From NCBI GenBank assembly GCA_905221605.1, contig CAJNDS010001112.1, positions 2,501,472-2,565,471 on the forward strand: a stretch of 64,000 bases of DNA. Direction: 5' to 3'. The position numbers were made by a program, and so were the translations under genes. Source of the stretch: Symbiodinium natans. Taxonomy: Eukaryota; Sar; Dinophyceae; Suessiales; Symbiodiniaceae. Below, in pieces: positions 54,389-63,901 of the stretch; within the stretch, counting starts at the first letter, position 1; each line of letters opens with the position of its first letter. The notes under the pieces were generated by a model. It did not search any database, was not told the DNA's origin, and saw only the letters and a list, made by a program, of their open reading frames with translations.

Positions 54389-55173
54389 ATGCTGGCGAAG
54401 CTCGTGTTCACAACTCTTGTGGCTTGGGCACTTGCAGATTCGGCACGAGCAGCAAATGGAACATCGAACGTGTCCAGCGATCGTCCTTCAATGCCACTGG
54501 AGCACCATCGAAACTCAAGCGACGAGCAACGCGCAGCCATCTCGAAGAATCTGAGCGGAGAGGCGAACGCCTCCGCGATTCTGAGCACGGATGTGAACCT
54601 GTCGAGCTTCCCACAGCCTTCCTTAAGAGGTGGAGCCTCCCGCGCTGGGTGGACTTGTTGCTCCAAGTACCAGGTACCTTGGGGAGCAACAGAACCCGAA
54701 AAGGGTTCATCGGTCATATACCATATAATGGGAGCTATAGGTTTAGGGTTAGGGTTTAGGGTTTAGGTGAATAGGAGCTATAGCAGTAGAAGGTATTGAT
54801 GGCCCCAATTTGTTGCGGTTCATTTGGTCCCCAAGGTACGGACTGGAAGTTACCATACTGCGGAGATGTACTTGCATTGGTGCCTTCAGCAACTGGGCAC
54901 CCCGTGGTATTGTTTCTTGTGATTTTTCTGGTTCTAGGTTAACCAAACCCAAAAACGGGTACCCTATTTACAGCATGGTTTAGGGGTTAGGGGTTTAAGG
55001 GTTTAGGGGTTTAGGGGTTTAGGGTTTAGGGTTTAGGGTTTAGGGTTTAGGATTTAGGGCTACCAAGGCAGAGCCACTGCCAGGGCTGGACGAAGGAGTG
55101 GCTGACAGGCCCTGCAGGCATTCTCGTTCACTGTCAAGGAGGTTGCAAGGCAATCCCACAGCCTTATCCTTGA
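54389..55173 (+). CDS. Small secreted Cys-containing protein, complete three-exon gene
   Basis: ATG 54389; exons 54389-54673, 54836-54888 and 55068-55173, stop TGA 55171-55173; 444 coding nt, 147 residues. Residues 1-21 (MLAKLVFTTLVAWALADSAR..) form a classic signal peptide. The next 70 residues carry six N-glycosylation sequons (NGT, NVS, NSS, NLS, NAS, NLS). The C-terminal half has six Cys, three Trp and an HCQGGC motif. A relict spliced leader lies 31 bases upstream. Both introns are transposon-like insertions, and splicing at their target duplications keeps the frame open to the end. No family is recognised. A secreted or surface glycoprotein is inferred from the signal and sequons. An overlapping frame from 54334 has no such features. 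Confidence 0.72.
54674..54835 (+). mobile_element. Introner, GT-AG intron, TSD GTAC
   Basis: GTAC at 54674-54677 and 54836-54839 flanks an element that starts CTTGGGGAGC and ends GGTCCCCAAG. The donor GT is the first half of the left GTAC and the acceptor AG is the element's end, so removal restores CCAGGTACGG. It has an inner TTTAGGG block (about 54741-54767) and a pair of GGAGCTATAG repeats beside it. Same family as 22424-22628. Confidence 0.82.
54889..55067 (+). mobile_element. Introner, GC-AG intron, TSD GCA(A/G)
   Basis: GCAA (54889-54892) and GCAG (55068-55071) flank an element with right end GGGCTACCAAG and degenerate left end CTGGGCACCCCGTGGTA. The donor is GC and the acceptor AG. 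The second exon ends CTTCA and the third begins GCAGAG, giving LQQSHCQGW. The right half is a TTTAGGG/TTTAGGGG array. Confidence 0.72.
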
Positions 55174-55848
55174 CATGGGGTTTAGGGTTTAGGGTTTAGG
55201 GTTTAGGGATTTGGGGTTTAGGGATTTAGGATTTAGGGTTTAGGGTTCAGGGTTTCGGGTTTAGCGTTTTAGGGTATTGGGGTTTTAGGGTTTTAGGGTT
55301 TTGGGTTTAGGGTACACGATGATATCTTTCGATGGGCGCAGCACAAGGCATGGAGTGCCTTGTGTTTTTGGAGGCCTTTGTCTAGCAGCAGCTGCCCAAG
55401 TCCACTCCAAGATGTGCGGTGACGGACCCAAGATCCTACTGCCAGGAGGCGATAAGGAGCTGCCATTTCCGGTCTCGCTTCGTTTGTGTTCTTGACCCGA
55501 GGCACCTGTCTAGAAGACACGCTCGCGGAACCTCTTGTGAACACGAAAAGGCCTAGGGCGTGTCCTTGCAGCATATTTCATGGCCAAGCTCAGGAATCTG
55601 CGTTTTGCCTCCTCCTTGCCTCCCTCCCCCTCCCCCTGCCCCCCCCCTCCCGGCCCTCCGACCCCCCCCCTCTAAACCCTAAACTCTAAACTAAAAACCC
55701 TATAGTAGACCCTTAACCCTTAAACCCTAAGCCCTAAACTCTAAACCCTACACCCTAAACCCTAAAACCCCAAAAACCCCTAAACCGAAACCCCTAAACC
55801 GAAAACCCTCAAACCCCTAAACCCTAAGCCCTAAACCCGAATCCCAAG

Positions 55849-55950
55849 GATGGCGAGGTGGCCTTGATGGAGAAGTACCACTTGCTCTCGTCGCGAACCC
55901 GGGCGCGGAAGCAACGGGTTGCGGGGCTCATGGGGCAGAGAGTCGACTTC
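55849..55950 (+). CDS. Exon, possibly methyltransferase continuation
   Basis: Follows CCCAAG and reads DGEVALMEKYHLLSSRTRAR then KQRVAGLMGQRVDF in phase 0, matching the phase 0 end of the exon at 53071. The segment ALMEKYHLLS resembles the region after the Mg-binding Asp in COMT-like enzymes (a helix ending in LL). If so, the small gene at 54389-55173 is nested in an intron. The 3' end is unclear and the basic tail does not fit the family. Confidence 0.42.
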
Positions 55951-56277
55951 GGGGGGGGCTTTTAGGGCATAGGGTTTAAGGTTTAGGGTTCAGGGCTTAG
56001 GGTTAATATGCTGCTACGTGTTTTTTGTCCAAGACCCCCCTCCAAAAAATTGCCAGATTCGACCTTGTAAGGGAAATATGGACGAGATTACTATTTATGA
56101 GTTTGTGGGTGGTTCTTAAGCTAGTAGTAGTATATGAGGATTTCCTCATTGAAATAGTTTGTTTTTGTTTGGGGTGGGGATATTCTAGTATGACCATATA
56201 AGATAGGGACCATAAACGAATCCTACTAGCTCCGACTACTGGGTTTTAGGGCTTGTCGGGTTTTAATAAGAATCTTC

Positions 56278-56375
56278 GGGGATGTTCCCCCTCACACTAA
56301 CAGTCCTTAATAGGGCTTATAGTAGCCCTGTTATAATCCCTAGTAAGGACTGTTAGTATAAGGGGGAACATCCCA
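56278..56375. mobile_element. TTGGGATG MITE copy 8
   Basis: A 98-bp copy, left end slightly trimmed (GGGATGTTCCCC), right end GGGGGAACATCCCAA. The inner ACTAACAGTCCTTAATAGGG pairs with its mirror. The best conserved interior of the family here. Confidence 0.85.
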
Positions 56376-56727
56376 AGTTCTCCCTCTAATCCTGATTCCG
56401 CTGTGATCTCTCCCTGGCGGCTTTAGGTGTCTTTACACCTTGGGGTGTCGGATTTCTGGCATCCAGAGTATGGGTTCAATCAAAGAAGGGTTAAGGGTTT
56501 TTTGGGTTTTGGGTTCAGGGTTATCGAACAAGTCCAGGCGCAAACAATGTTCAGGGCCATGCAGACTTGTAGTATCCGCATGGAATTAGGTACTCAAAGC
56601 CGAACATGGTATGGCTTGTGGTTCCTGCCTCCTTAGCATGAAGTCCTTAGCCCGAAGCCCTGCAAGCGGTCCTCTGGATAATGCGAAGTCTGCCGGCCGA
56701 CAACATACAGATACCCCCTGGTTCTTA

Positions 56728-56914
56728 TAGTAGGGAATGAGGGAATGAGGGCCCTATATGTCCCTTAAAGGGTATTTGGGTGGTTGTCAAAATGTTGGTC
56801 TCTTTTTGGATCCCTATAATCATACGGCACCTAATATTCAGTGTACCCCAATAGAGGGATCTTTTTTTTGACATCCACCCATTTAGAGGGCCCTCATTCC
56901 CTCATTCCCTACTA
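56728..56914. mobile_element. Element with perfect 28-bp TIR, holding a nested MITE
   Basis: TAGTAGGGAATGAGGG.. at 56728-56755 is the exact reverse complement of 56887-56914. Inside lies a second palindrome, 56778-56880 (GGGTGGTTGTCAAAA..TTTGACATCCACCC), flanked by ATTT. A separate copy of the inner element is at 61915-62023, also flanked by ATTT on both sides. So the inner element is independent. Confidence 0.8.
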
Positions 56915-57111
56915 ACAATAAGCCAGGAATATCACATCTTGCAAGCATCTCTCGGCTTCCTGAAGGGGCAGACGGCACGCCACATGCCCACGTGCCATGC
57001 AACAAGTCATCCTAGGACACGATCTGGGTCCCTAAATTACTAAACCCTAAACCCTAAGCCCTAAACCAGTCTAAACATCACAGCCCGGTTGCAGAAGGTC
57101 TTAGGGCGAGT

Positions 57112-57345
57112 CAGGCGCGCAGCGTCAACTATGCAGCCCGTGCGCACAGAACTCGATTGCCAGGAAACAGGTTGTGTTCATCTTCTGTTGAGAGTCGCGA
57201 CGAGCCCTCGTGGCCTGGTATAGCTGCCATGGCCAAGGGCCAAGCGCCCCACCCAGGAAGCTGGAGATTCGAAGGTTCCGACGACACGTGGGAGCTTCGC
57301 AGCGCGGCATCCGTTTCTCTTCTGCCTCCTTCCTTTCGCCCTTAA
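57112..57345 (+). CDS. Possible exon, unknown
   Basis: After GAGTCAG a frame is open for over 70 codons: ARSVNYAARAHRTRLPGNRL, SSVESRDEPSWPGIAAMAKG and GSWRFEGSDDTWELRSAAS are parts of it. The composition is protein-like with Trp and acidic residues. It ends before the AAGGGTCCATGTACC MITE at 57342. Splice sites are not clear, and the reverse strand is also open. Confidence 0.35.
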   Translation, partial: QARSVNYAARAHRTRLPGNRLCSSSVESRDEPSWPGIAAMAKGQAPHPGSWRFEGSDDTWELRSAASVSLLPPSFRP

Positions 57346-57767
57346 GGGTCCATGTACCGCAATAGGGAGTACTTGGGCGTTTTAACGCACCTCCTATAAG
57401 GGACTTTTGGGGCATAAAAATCGTAATAATGAGAATAATAACAATAATAACGTGGTACACGGACCCTTAGGGTTCTATAGGGGAAGAATGCTGGGAGTTG
57501 ATTGCAGTGTAGATACGATGCGCCCTTTTCACTCGGCAGCCCTAAACCCTAAACCCTAAACCCGAAACCCTAAACCTTAAACCCTAAACCCTAAACCCTA
57601 TACCCTATACCCTATACCCTATAAACCCTAAACCCTTAACCCGGTATGGTAAGAAAGGGCTGCATCACCTTCTTGTCGGTTCTAAATTTGTTGTAGCTGT
57701 TCATCCCTCATATTGTTGTATTGTTCCGGTATTCAGGTCTTTACTAGTTTTTTAACATGAACGCAGA

Positions 57768-58067
57768 ATGGTTAGATGCGCGGTCGGCACGAACTTAGGC
57801 GAAGTGATTTGGCTCGTGTTGTTTGCCGTGCTGGTGTGCAAGGTGGAAGGAAGGGCTAGGACTAGGAAGAGTCCTGCAGCATGGCTCCCTTGGGCTCATG
57901 GTCTCGTTCAAATCAACCAAGTCCGACTGTCAAAGCTTGCGGGAAGCAGGCGGCAAAATCCGAAGACCCGAAACCCAAGACTCAAGTTAGAAGAAGTACA
58001 TGGCGAATCTGGGAAGATCCTGAAGGTTCTTCAATTGAGGGCTTGCTATGCTGGCCAACTCATATAG
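57768..58067 (+). CDS. Small ORF with N-terminal hydrophobic segment
   Basis: 99 codons from ATG 57768. Residues 10-25 (LGEVIWLVLFAVLVCK) look like a signal peptide or anchor, followed by a basic tail rich in Arg, Lys and Asn. No telomeric units, no homology recognised. An alternative frame is open over the second half (57881-58126), so a splice between frames is possible. Confidence 0.33.
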   Translation: MVRCAVGTNLGEVIWLVLFAVLVCKVEGRARTRKSPAAWLPWAHGLVQINQVRLSKLAGSRRQNPKTRNPRLKLEEVHGESGKILKVLQLRACYAGQLI

Positions 58068-58178
58068 AAGGCTCAGATGTTTGGCCTTGTCCCAGGATCA
58101 CGGGTTTCCCTGCTACCCCCCTCTAAACCCTCAACCCTAAACCCTAAACCGCTTCCGTTGCTGTCGCAACAAAGGCAG

Positions 58179-58231
58179 GATGCCCATATCTCGACGTCCT
58201 CGCTTGATGCCACCTTGGCTGCAGAGTCTAG
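58179..58231 (+). CDS. Short exon, unknown
   Basis: AAAGGCAG at 58171-58178 then DAHISTSSLDATLAAES, ending AG/GTTTTGG. Phase 0 in, 2 out. Followed by TTTAGGG units. Confidence 0.35.
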
Positions 58232-59070
58232 GTTTTGGGAAAAAGGTTTTAGGGTTTAGGGCTAGGGTTTAGGGAAGGCGAGGATATGCGGGCGTCTGGC
58301 AGCTAGCAAGTCCAGCTTCACATCATTCAAAAGGGTTGAGGGCTAGGGTTTAGGGTTCGGGGCTTGCTTAGGAACCCTGTTTGCACCTCTGAGAAAATTT
58401 CTCAATCCCGAGCCCTACCCAGTCTTCACAGGCCTTCGGCCTGGATAGGGGAGGGGGGACTGGAGGCTTTGAAGACTTTGAAGCTGATCTCTTATGTAAA
58501 CCGCAAGCCCCGAAAACCCTATGGGTTTAGGGTTTAGGGTTTAGGGTTCACAGTGCAGACGCGATCAGTTGCTCAGATTCAGAGACAGCGCCGAGTAAAC
58601 ACTGGGAGGGCATCTTATAAGTTGCTGTAAATGAGAGGCTGGGACCAAGCTTGACAGTCCTGGCGCCGCCGCGACAGCCGAAACAGGTGCTGGCCCCCGG
58701 TTGTTTCAAGGCTCTAGGGCATTGAGGAAGTTTAGGTTCTAGGGTTTAGGGTTTAGGGTTTAGGGTTTAGGGTTTAGGGTTTAGGGTCCTTTGCTGCTTG
58801 CTGTTGGTTCATTCCAAACTGCTTGAGTGAGAGTGAGGATGAGTTGGGCGTTTGCATGTCGCCGATTGAGACGTCGGGCTATGTGAGCGTATCTGCAGCT
58901 CGCGCGGTATCATGCTGATTGGACGGCCATTTGCATGACATGTAGGTGGGCTTACTTGGGTCACAGTCATAGAGTCGATCCTCCCAATGTGTATTGTTAC
59001 AGTAAAGAGAGTTGCCCGGGACCCGGGAACCCGGCACGCCGGTCACCTCCAAAACTAAGTTAGCTTACGC

Positions 59071-59135
59071 AGCCCGCGATACAGCCGTCACTAGCGGTCA
59101 CGTGACTATCGCCAGTCCCGGCTGCATCGCGGGCT
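59071..59135. other. GC-rich stem-loop
   Basis: AGCCCGCGATACAGCCG (59071-59087) pairs with CGGCTGCATCGCGGGCT (59119-59135) at 16 of 17 positions. The 31-base loop contains GTCACTAGCGGTCACGTGAC, itself partly self-complementary. The surrounding 300 bases have no telomeric repeat or MITE. It could be a structured RNA or a small palindromic element; no family recognised. Confidence 0.6.
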
Positions 59136-60321
59136 CTCGAACGGAATATTCAAAAAGAGGAAACCAAACACAGGGGTAACCGCAAAACCTTCATTATACA
59201 GCCTCGATCCACATGCCGAAAGGCACGCTGTTTCTCAAACCCTAAACCTTAAACACTAAACCCTAAACCCTAAACCCTAACCATGTTGCGCTCCGGGGGA
59301 TTCTCACCTACTGCGGCCAAACTCATGTTGGACTCACGTGAGACACTCATCGTGTATCGTTCAGGGCCAGAGTGCCACTGTAGCTCCAACCCTGAGAACC
59401 CAACATCCCTTATATTCAGGAAAATACCTATCCCTAGGGCTCCAAGTGAACGAATATTACCTACCTACATTTTAGGGTATGATATAAGATACAAATTAAG
59501 GTATATTCTGATTCTTTGATGTTCGCGCTACGCGACCCGCCTCGGCCGGGGCCTGCCCAGCGGCGAGGCCAGCCCTAACCGGACATCGTGGGAGCTAAGG
59601 TGCTTTCTGGCTTCAGGGCTGGCGGACAAGTCCTTGAAGAGTAGCGAGCGAGTCCTGCAACCCTGAAGCCTAAACCCTACAGCCTAAACCCTAATCATCA
59701 AGGCCAGCGCGCGTCCAAGACTACGCGGCAAGTTCTGCCTGAACATACGGAAGCCAGAGGTCTAAGGGGCCATGTACCCATATAGTACATACTTGGGCCC
59801 GAAGGGTTCAGGGATTAGGGTTTCGGGTTTAGGGTTTAGGGAAGCTACTATCCGGGAACCCCGCTAAAGCACAACTATATACCATATAGGTACATGGACT
59901 CTTAGGGAGAGAGTCCAATCGAGTGGATGCAGAAGGAAGGAAGCCTAAGAGCGTCGGGTGGCGCTCTGGTCCTGCGGTTTAGGGTTTAGGGTTTAGGGTT
60001 TAGGGTTTAGGGTTTAGGGTTTAGGGTTTAGGGTTTAGGGTTTAGGGTTTAGGGTTTGCCCCTGGGCACCCGTCGGCTCGGGGGGGGGGGGGGGAGGGGT
60101 TACCCATTCCGAGCAGAAAAGTACAGGTGTGTAGGGTTTAGGGTTTAGGGTTTAGGGTTTAGGGTTTAGGGTTTAGGGTTTAGGGTTTAGGGTTTAGGGT
60201 TTAGGGTTGAGAAATAGGGACTAGAGCCTAAAGGTGGGGTACACTTGCTGGCCTAATCCTCGGCAGCTCTCTGGGGAGAGTTGATTACACCCTGACCCAA
60301 CTACTACAACCTTCAACATAT

Positions 60322-60435
60322 CTAGGATGCCCAGTAGTACCCTTATTCCCTTTTGGGGGGGGTTTTAGGTTCCCTTAATTACCCTTTAAGCCAAAAAGGG
60401 CACCCTTTTTAATCCTAGGTTACTGGGCAGCCTAG
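60322..60435. mobile_element. CTAGG..CCTAG element with TSD ATAT
   Basis: Near twin of 33235-33350, flanked by ATAT on both sides. The two copies share the run GCCCAGTAGTACCCTTATTCCC and the right end TTACTGGGCAGCCTAG, so they are recent relatives. Confidence 0.87.
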
Positions 60436-60667
60436 ATATTAAACGATGTTCAATGTCAGCTGGTTGTATTTACAAGGTGCCATAAAATTGCAAAAATCTT
60501 CGAAGGGCTTTTGTTCAAGCCGCACTTCAGCTAAAACAGCTCTTGTAGCTCTACGTACGAACTACCCGTACTGCCCTCCCAAAAGCTTACCCTAAACCCT
60601 AAACGCTAAACCCTAAACCCTAAACCCTAAACCCTAAACCCTAAACCCTAAACCCTAAACCGCGCAG

Positions 60668-61807
60668 CCATGCCAGGTGCCTGAAGAGGATGACCTGGAG
60701 GTTCTGGAGCCTTGCAGCAATGACGAAGACCAGGCCCCCAAAGAAGGGCTTCAAAGGCTTTAGAGGCTTGTCCGGAGAAGGCTCCAAGGTTTAGGGCTTA
60801 GGGTTGACCCACCCAGCCCAGATGGAAAACAAAGGGTTTAGGGTTTAGGTATACCAAGAATACAAGCCCGGAGGCTTAAATGCTACCTACTTTTGGGTTT
60901 AGGGTTTGGGGCTCAAGGCCCGTTGAGGGCTGAAGGGGTGCAATGGACTAGTTGCAGTTCGCACACAAGTGCCCTCGTGTGGCGGTTGTACAAGGTGGAA
61001 ACCAAAGCCCGGCATCCACCCTGCATAGATAGATTGCTCCACTTTTGTAGGTCCAACGATGCCACCCACTTCCTTTCGCCTTCCGTGTCTCTCAGGCTCT
61101 AAGACTCTCATAGGGATAGGAGTGACCGTCTGACAGGTCTGATACTCGGGGAAGAAACCCTGAACCCCAACCCCTGATGGTGCTGCAGAAGCCCTAAACC
61201 CTAAACCCTAAACCCTAAACCCTAAGCCCTAAGCCCTAAGCCCTAAACCCTAGCAACCTCGCAGACTCCCTTGAGGCGTCACTCCGCGAAAAGCAGTCAG
61301 TGCCCGAGTCTCCCGGGATGGCGACGACATGCCCCCCTTCCACCTCCCTGGGCTGCGCTGCTTGGCTTAGGGTTTAGGGTTTAGGGTTTGGGGCTTGGGG
61401 CTTGGGGCTTGGGGCTGTTGGGCTCAAAACGGCTTAGCCTGTAAGGCTCCAAGTATACAAAGAATACCTATCAATTGGGTCTAAAGCCTGTAAATAATAC
61501 CTACTTTAGGGTTAGGGATATGCAGCCATGCGCGGTTTCTGTTGTTGTTTTTGGGGGCCGCGTGGGGGGGCGGGGGGGGGGCGCGGGCAAAGAGGGTTAT
61601 AGGGCGTAATTGGCATCGTAGGCTCCAGCGACCAAAAATGATTAAACCCTAAACCCTAAACCCCTAAACGACTACTACAGGACACCCCTGGACTGGAATC
61701 GACGGGCTTTCCGGTTCCGTTCGAGCCGGATCCTGCATCGAAGTCATCGACGTTCTGCTCTTCATGGGACTCCCGCCCCATCGGTATCACGGCGGCAGAG
61801 TTGCAGG
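60668..61807 (+). CDS. Unknown acidic/Ser-Pro-rich protein, three exons in phase
   Basis: Exon 60668-60756 follows AAACCGCGCAG and reads PCQVPEEDDLEVLEPCSNDE then DQAPKEGLQ, with GC donor AAG/GCTTTAG. Exon 61254 to about 61318 follows CCCTAAACCCTAG and reads NLADSLEASLREKQSVPESP then GM, with GC donor ATG/GCGACG. Exon 61681-61807 follows ACTACAG and reads DTPGLESTGFPVPFEPDPAS, then KSSTFCSSWDSRPIGITAAE and LQ, ending G/GTTCAA. Phases 2-2 and 0-0 match. Low-complexity, probably disordered; no domain recognised. The stop TAG just after the first exon would be intronic. Confidence 0.52.
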
Positions 61808-62069
61808 GTTCAAGAGAGGGTTTAGGGTTTAGGGTTTAGGGCTTAGGGTTCAAGAGCGGGCACTGAAGATTAGGCCAAGATCCGCGCAAGTTCGATACGT
61901 TTCGGGTCTCATTTGGGTGCTTGTCAATAGTTATGATCCCTTTTGGCATTTGGGGTACCCTAAATATTCGGTGCCGTAATATAAGAGGGATCCAAAAAGG
62001 GACCATCTTTTAGACAACCACCCATTTCTGTTTCGAGGGCTTGGGGGCTTGGGGTGTGGGACACTTGAG

Positions 62070-62300
62070 CAAAATTGGCCGGTCGCGTGCTGTGCGGCCC
62101 GGCTTTGCACGCAGTTCTTCGCGCTACATTGAAGTAGAAAGATTATCAGACGATAGTTCTGTGTATATGAGTGTATATCTGTATGGTTATTTCTTTTGTC
62201 AGAATTATTCCGCGGAGCCCAACGGACATGGTCAACATCCGAAACTTGGCAATGAAGCCACCCCGCGTGAGCCGAACCCTAATTCCACCCCACGTGCGGT
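62070..62300 (+). CDS. Two exons with a 52-bp intron, unknown
   Basis: 62070-62160 reads SKIGRSRAVRPGFARSSSRY then IEVERLSDDSS. GTGTATATG opens and TTTCTTTTGTCAG closes a 52-bp intron (62161-62212) with the best polypyrimidine tract in the window. 62213 onward reads NYSAEPNGHGQHPKLGNEAT then PREPNPNSTPRAVNTTN. The frame also stays open through the intron, so it may be retained. Continues towards TGA at 62335. Confidence 0.42.
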
Positions 62301-62421
62301 GAACACGACTAATCCTAAAACAAACCCGAAGCCTTGAGCACCCACATTCTGTGTCTACCCCTAAGAAGCCTACACCCGAAGCTCACGATGAGTAGAATCT
62401 CCCGTACAATATCTCCTCCAA

Positions 62422-62530
62422 CCCAAAGAACCCTAAGTACCCATATTGGGGTCACTTACCCAAACCATAATACTAATTCCTATTCCAGAAAACCTACTTT
62501 CTACTATGTAGGTGCTTAGGACCCTTTGGG
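62422..62530. mobile_element. CCCAAAG..CTTTGGG MITE copy 2
   Basis: Second copy of the 47175-47284 element, same ends and length. Confidence 0.85.
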
Positions 62531-62894
62531 CAAGTCCCCGGCAGCAAATTCGCACATCACAGGGCGCATCAGGGCACTGTCTTAGGGCGCAACGTGGATC
62601 TCTGCTTCCCTAAACCCTAAACCCTAAACCCTAGACCCTGCACCCTAAACCCTAAACTTCCTAAACCCTAGACCCTAAACCCTAAACCCTAAACCCTAAA
62701 CCCTAAACCCTATAAACCCTAAACCCTAAACCCCGGTAGTCATATCTTCTTCGGGGTCAGGCTTGGAGCTTACGTTGAACGTTCACTACGCTTGCTTGGT
62801 GGTGGCGTCCTTAGGTATTTTCTTTCTCATTCATATGGATCCTCGCCCGCTTTTGCCAGAGTAAGAGTCGAAACCCTAACCCCACCCCCCCCCC

Positions 62895-62937
<43 letters not shown>

Positions 62938-63031
62938 TAATAAAATAATAATGAAAAAAAGGTAATAATAGTAGTAGTAATACTAATAATGATAGTAGTA
63001 ATAAAATTAATGATAATAAGCGAACCTCCAG

Positions 63032-63183
63032 GTCACCACTATCCAGACGATGTAGCTCTCCCGCCTGACCGTAGAACACATCAGCTCTACGTGCGGTTCT
63101 TGGACCAGTACTTGGAGGACTGCACTTTGAACAATCGTCCGAGGGTTCCGAGCATGCGAGAATACAAACAACTGCCTCAATTT
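63032..63183 (+). CDS. Exon, unknown globular domain
   Basis: CCTCCAG at 63025-63031, then HHYPDDVALPPDRRTHQLYV, RFLDQYLEDCTLNNRPRVPS and MREYKQLPQF, ending TTT/GTGTCTAAAG. Rich in Tyr, Asp, Arg, a typical globular segment. Downstream bases (63184-63240) are a dispersed repeat also seen near 9785-9830, 43976-44020 and 61470-61510, so they are intronic. Confidence 0.5.
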
Positions 63184-63604
63184 GTGTCTAAAGTTCATGA
63201 AGAACACCTGCTTTGGGCTATTTGGAGCCTTAAGGTTGGGGTGTCGGCGGCTTAGGACCAGCACGAAGGTTCAGCAATGTCCGGTCACATTTCCTTTCGC
63301 TTCCTGGGTTTAGGGTTTAGGGTTTAGGGTTTAGGGTTTAGGGTTTAGGGTTTAGGGTTTAGGGTTCCTTTCATGGCCCGTGAGCCATAAAACAGTTCGT
63401 TGCAGGTAAGCTCATTCGGTTGCTCGTGCTCCGGCTTCCCATCCGTGGTTTGTGGCGGCGGGTCCGCGGGATGGCTCGTTTAGGGTTTAGGGTTTAGGGT
63501 TTAGGGTTTAGGGTTTGGGGTTTAGGGTGTGGGTTTAGGGTTAAGGGTCTTGAACCCTCTGCTGCTCCAGTGCCGGCCCCTCAGAGAGCCTGGGTTCAAA
63601 AGGA

Positions 63605-63840
63605 TTCAAGACCCTAAACAGAACCCTTAAAAAACCCTCATAAACCCTTAGAAACCCTTAAAGGCCCTAAACCCTACTGTACACCCTAAACCCTTTAAGG
63701 GCCCTTGGAAACCCTCATAAACCCTTAGAAACCCTTAAAGGCCCTAAACCCTACACCCTAAACCCTTTAAAGGCCCTAAACCCTAAACCCTAAACCCTAC
63801 ACCCTAAACCCTAAACCCTTGAAAGGCCCTAAGCCCTATT
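63605..63840. repeat. Compound tandem repeat of telomeric variants
   Basis: A unit made of AAACCCTCATAAACCCTTAG, AAACCCTTAAAGGCCCTAAA and CCTAC(ACC)CTAAACCC recurs two to three times with small gaps, again a duplicated block of degenerate CCCTAAA. Confidence 0.8.
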
Positions 63841-63859
63841 TAGGTTATTGAGAATTCAG

Positions 63860-63901
63860 CGCAAGGACGTGCAGGATGACCAGCGCGGCTTCAAGGGAGC
63901 T
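63860..63901 (+). CDS. Exon ending at an introner
   Basis: After AATTCAG the frame reads RKDVQDDQRGFKGA and ends GCT/GTTC. Phase 0 at both ends, compatible with the exon at 63183. The next base starts an introner that runs past the window end. Confidence 0.5.
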
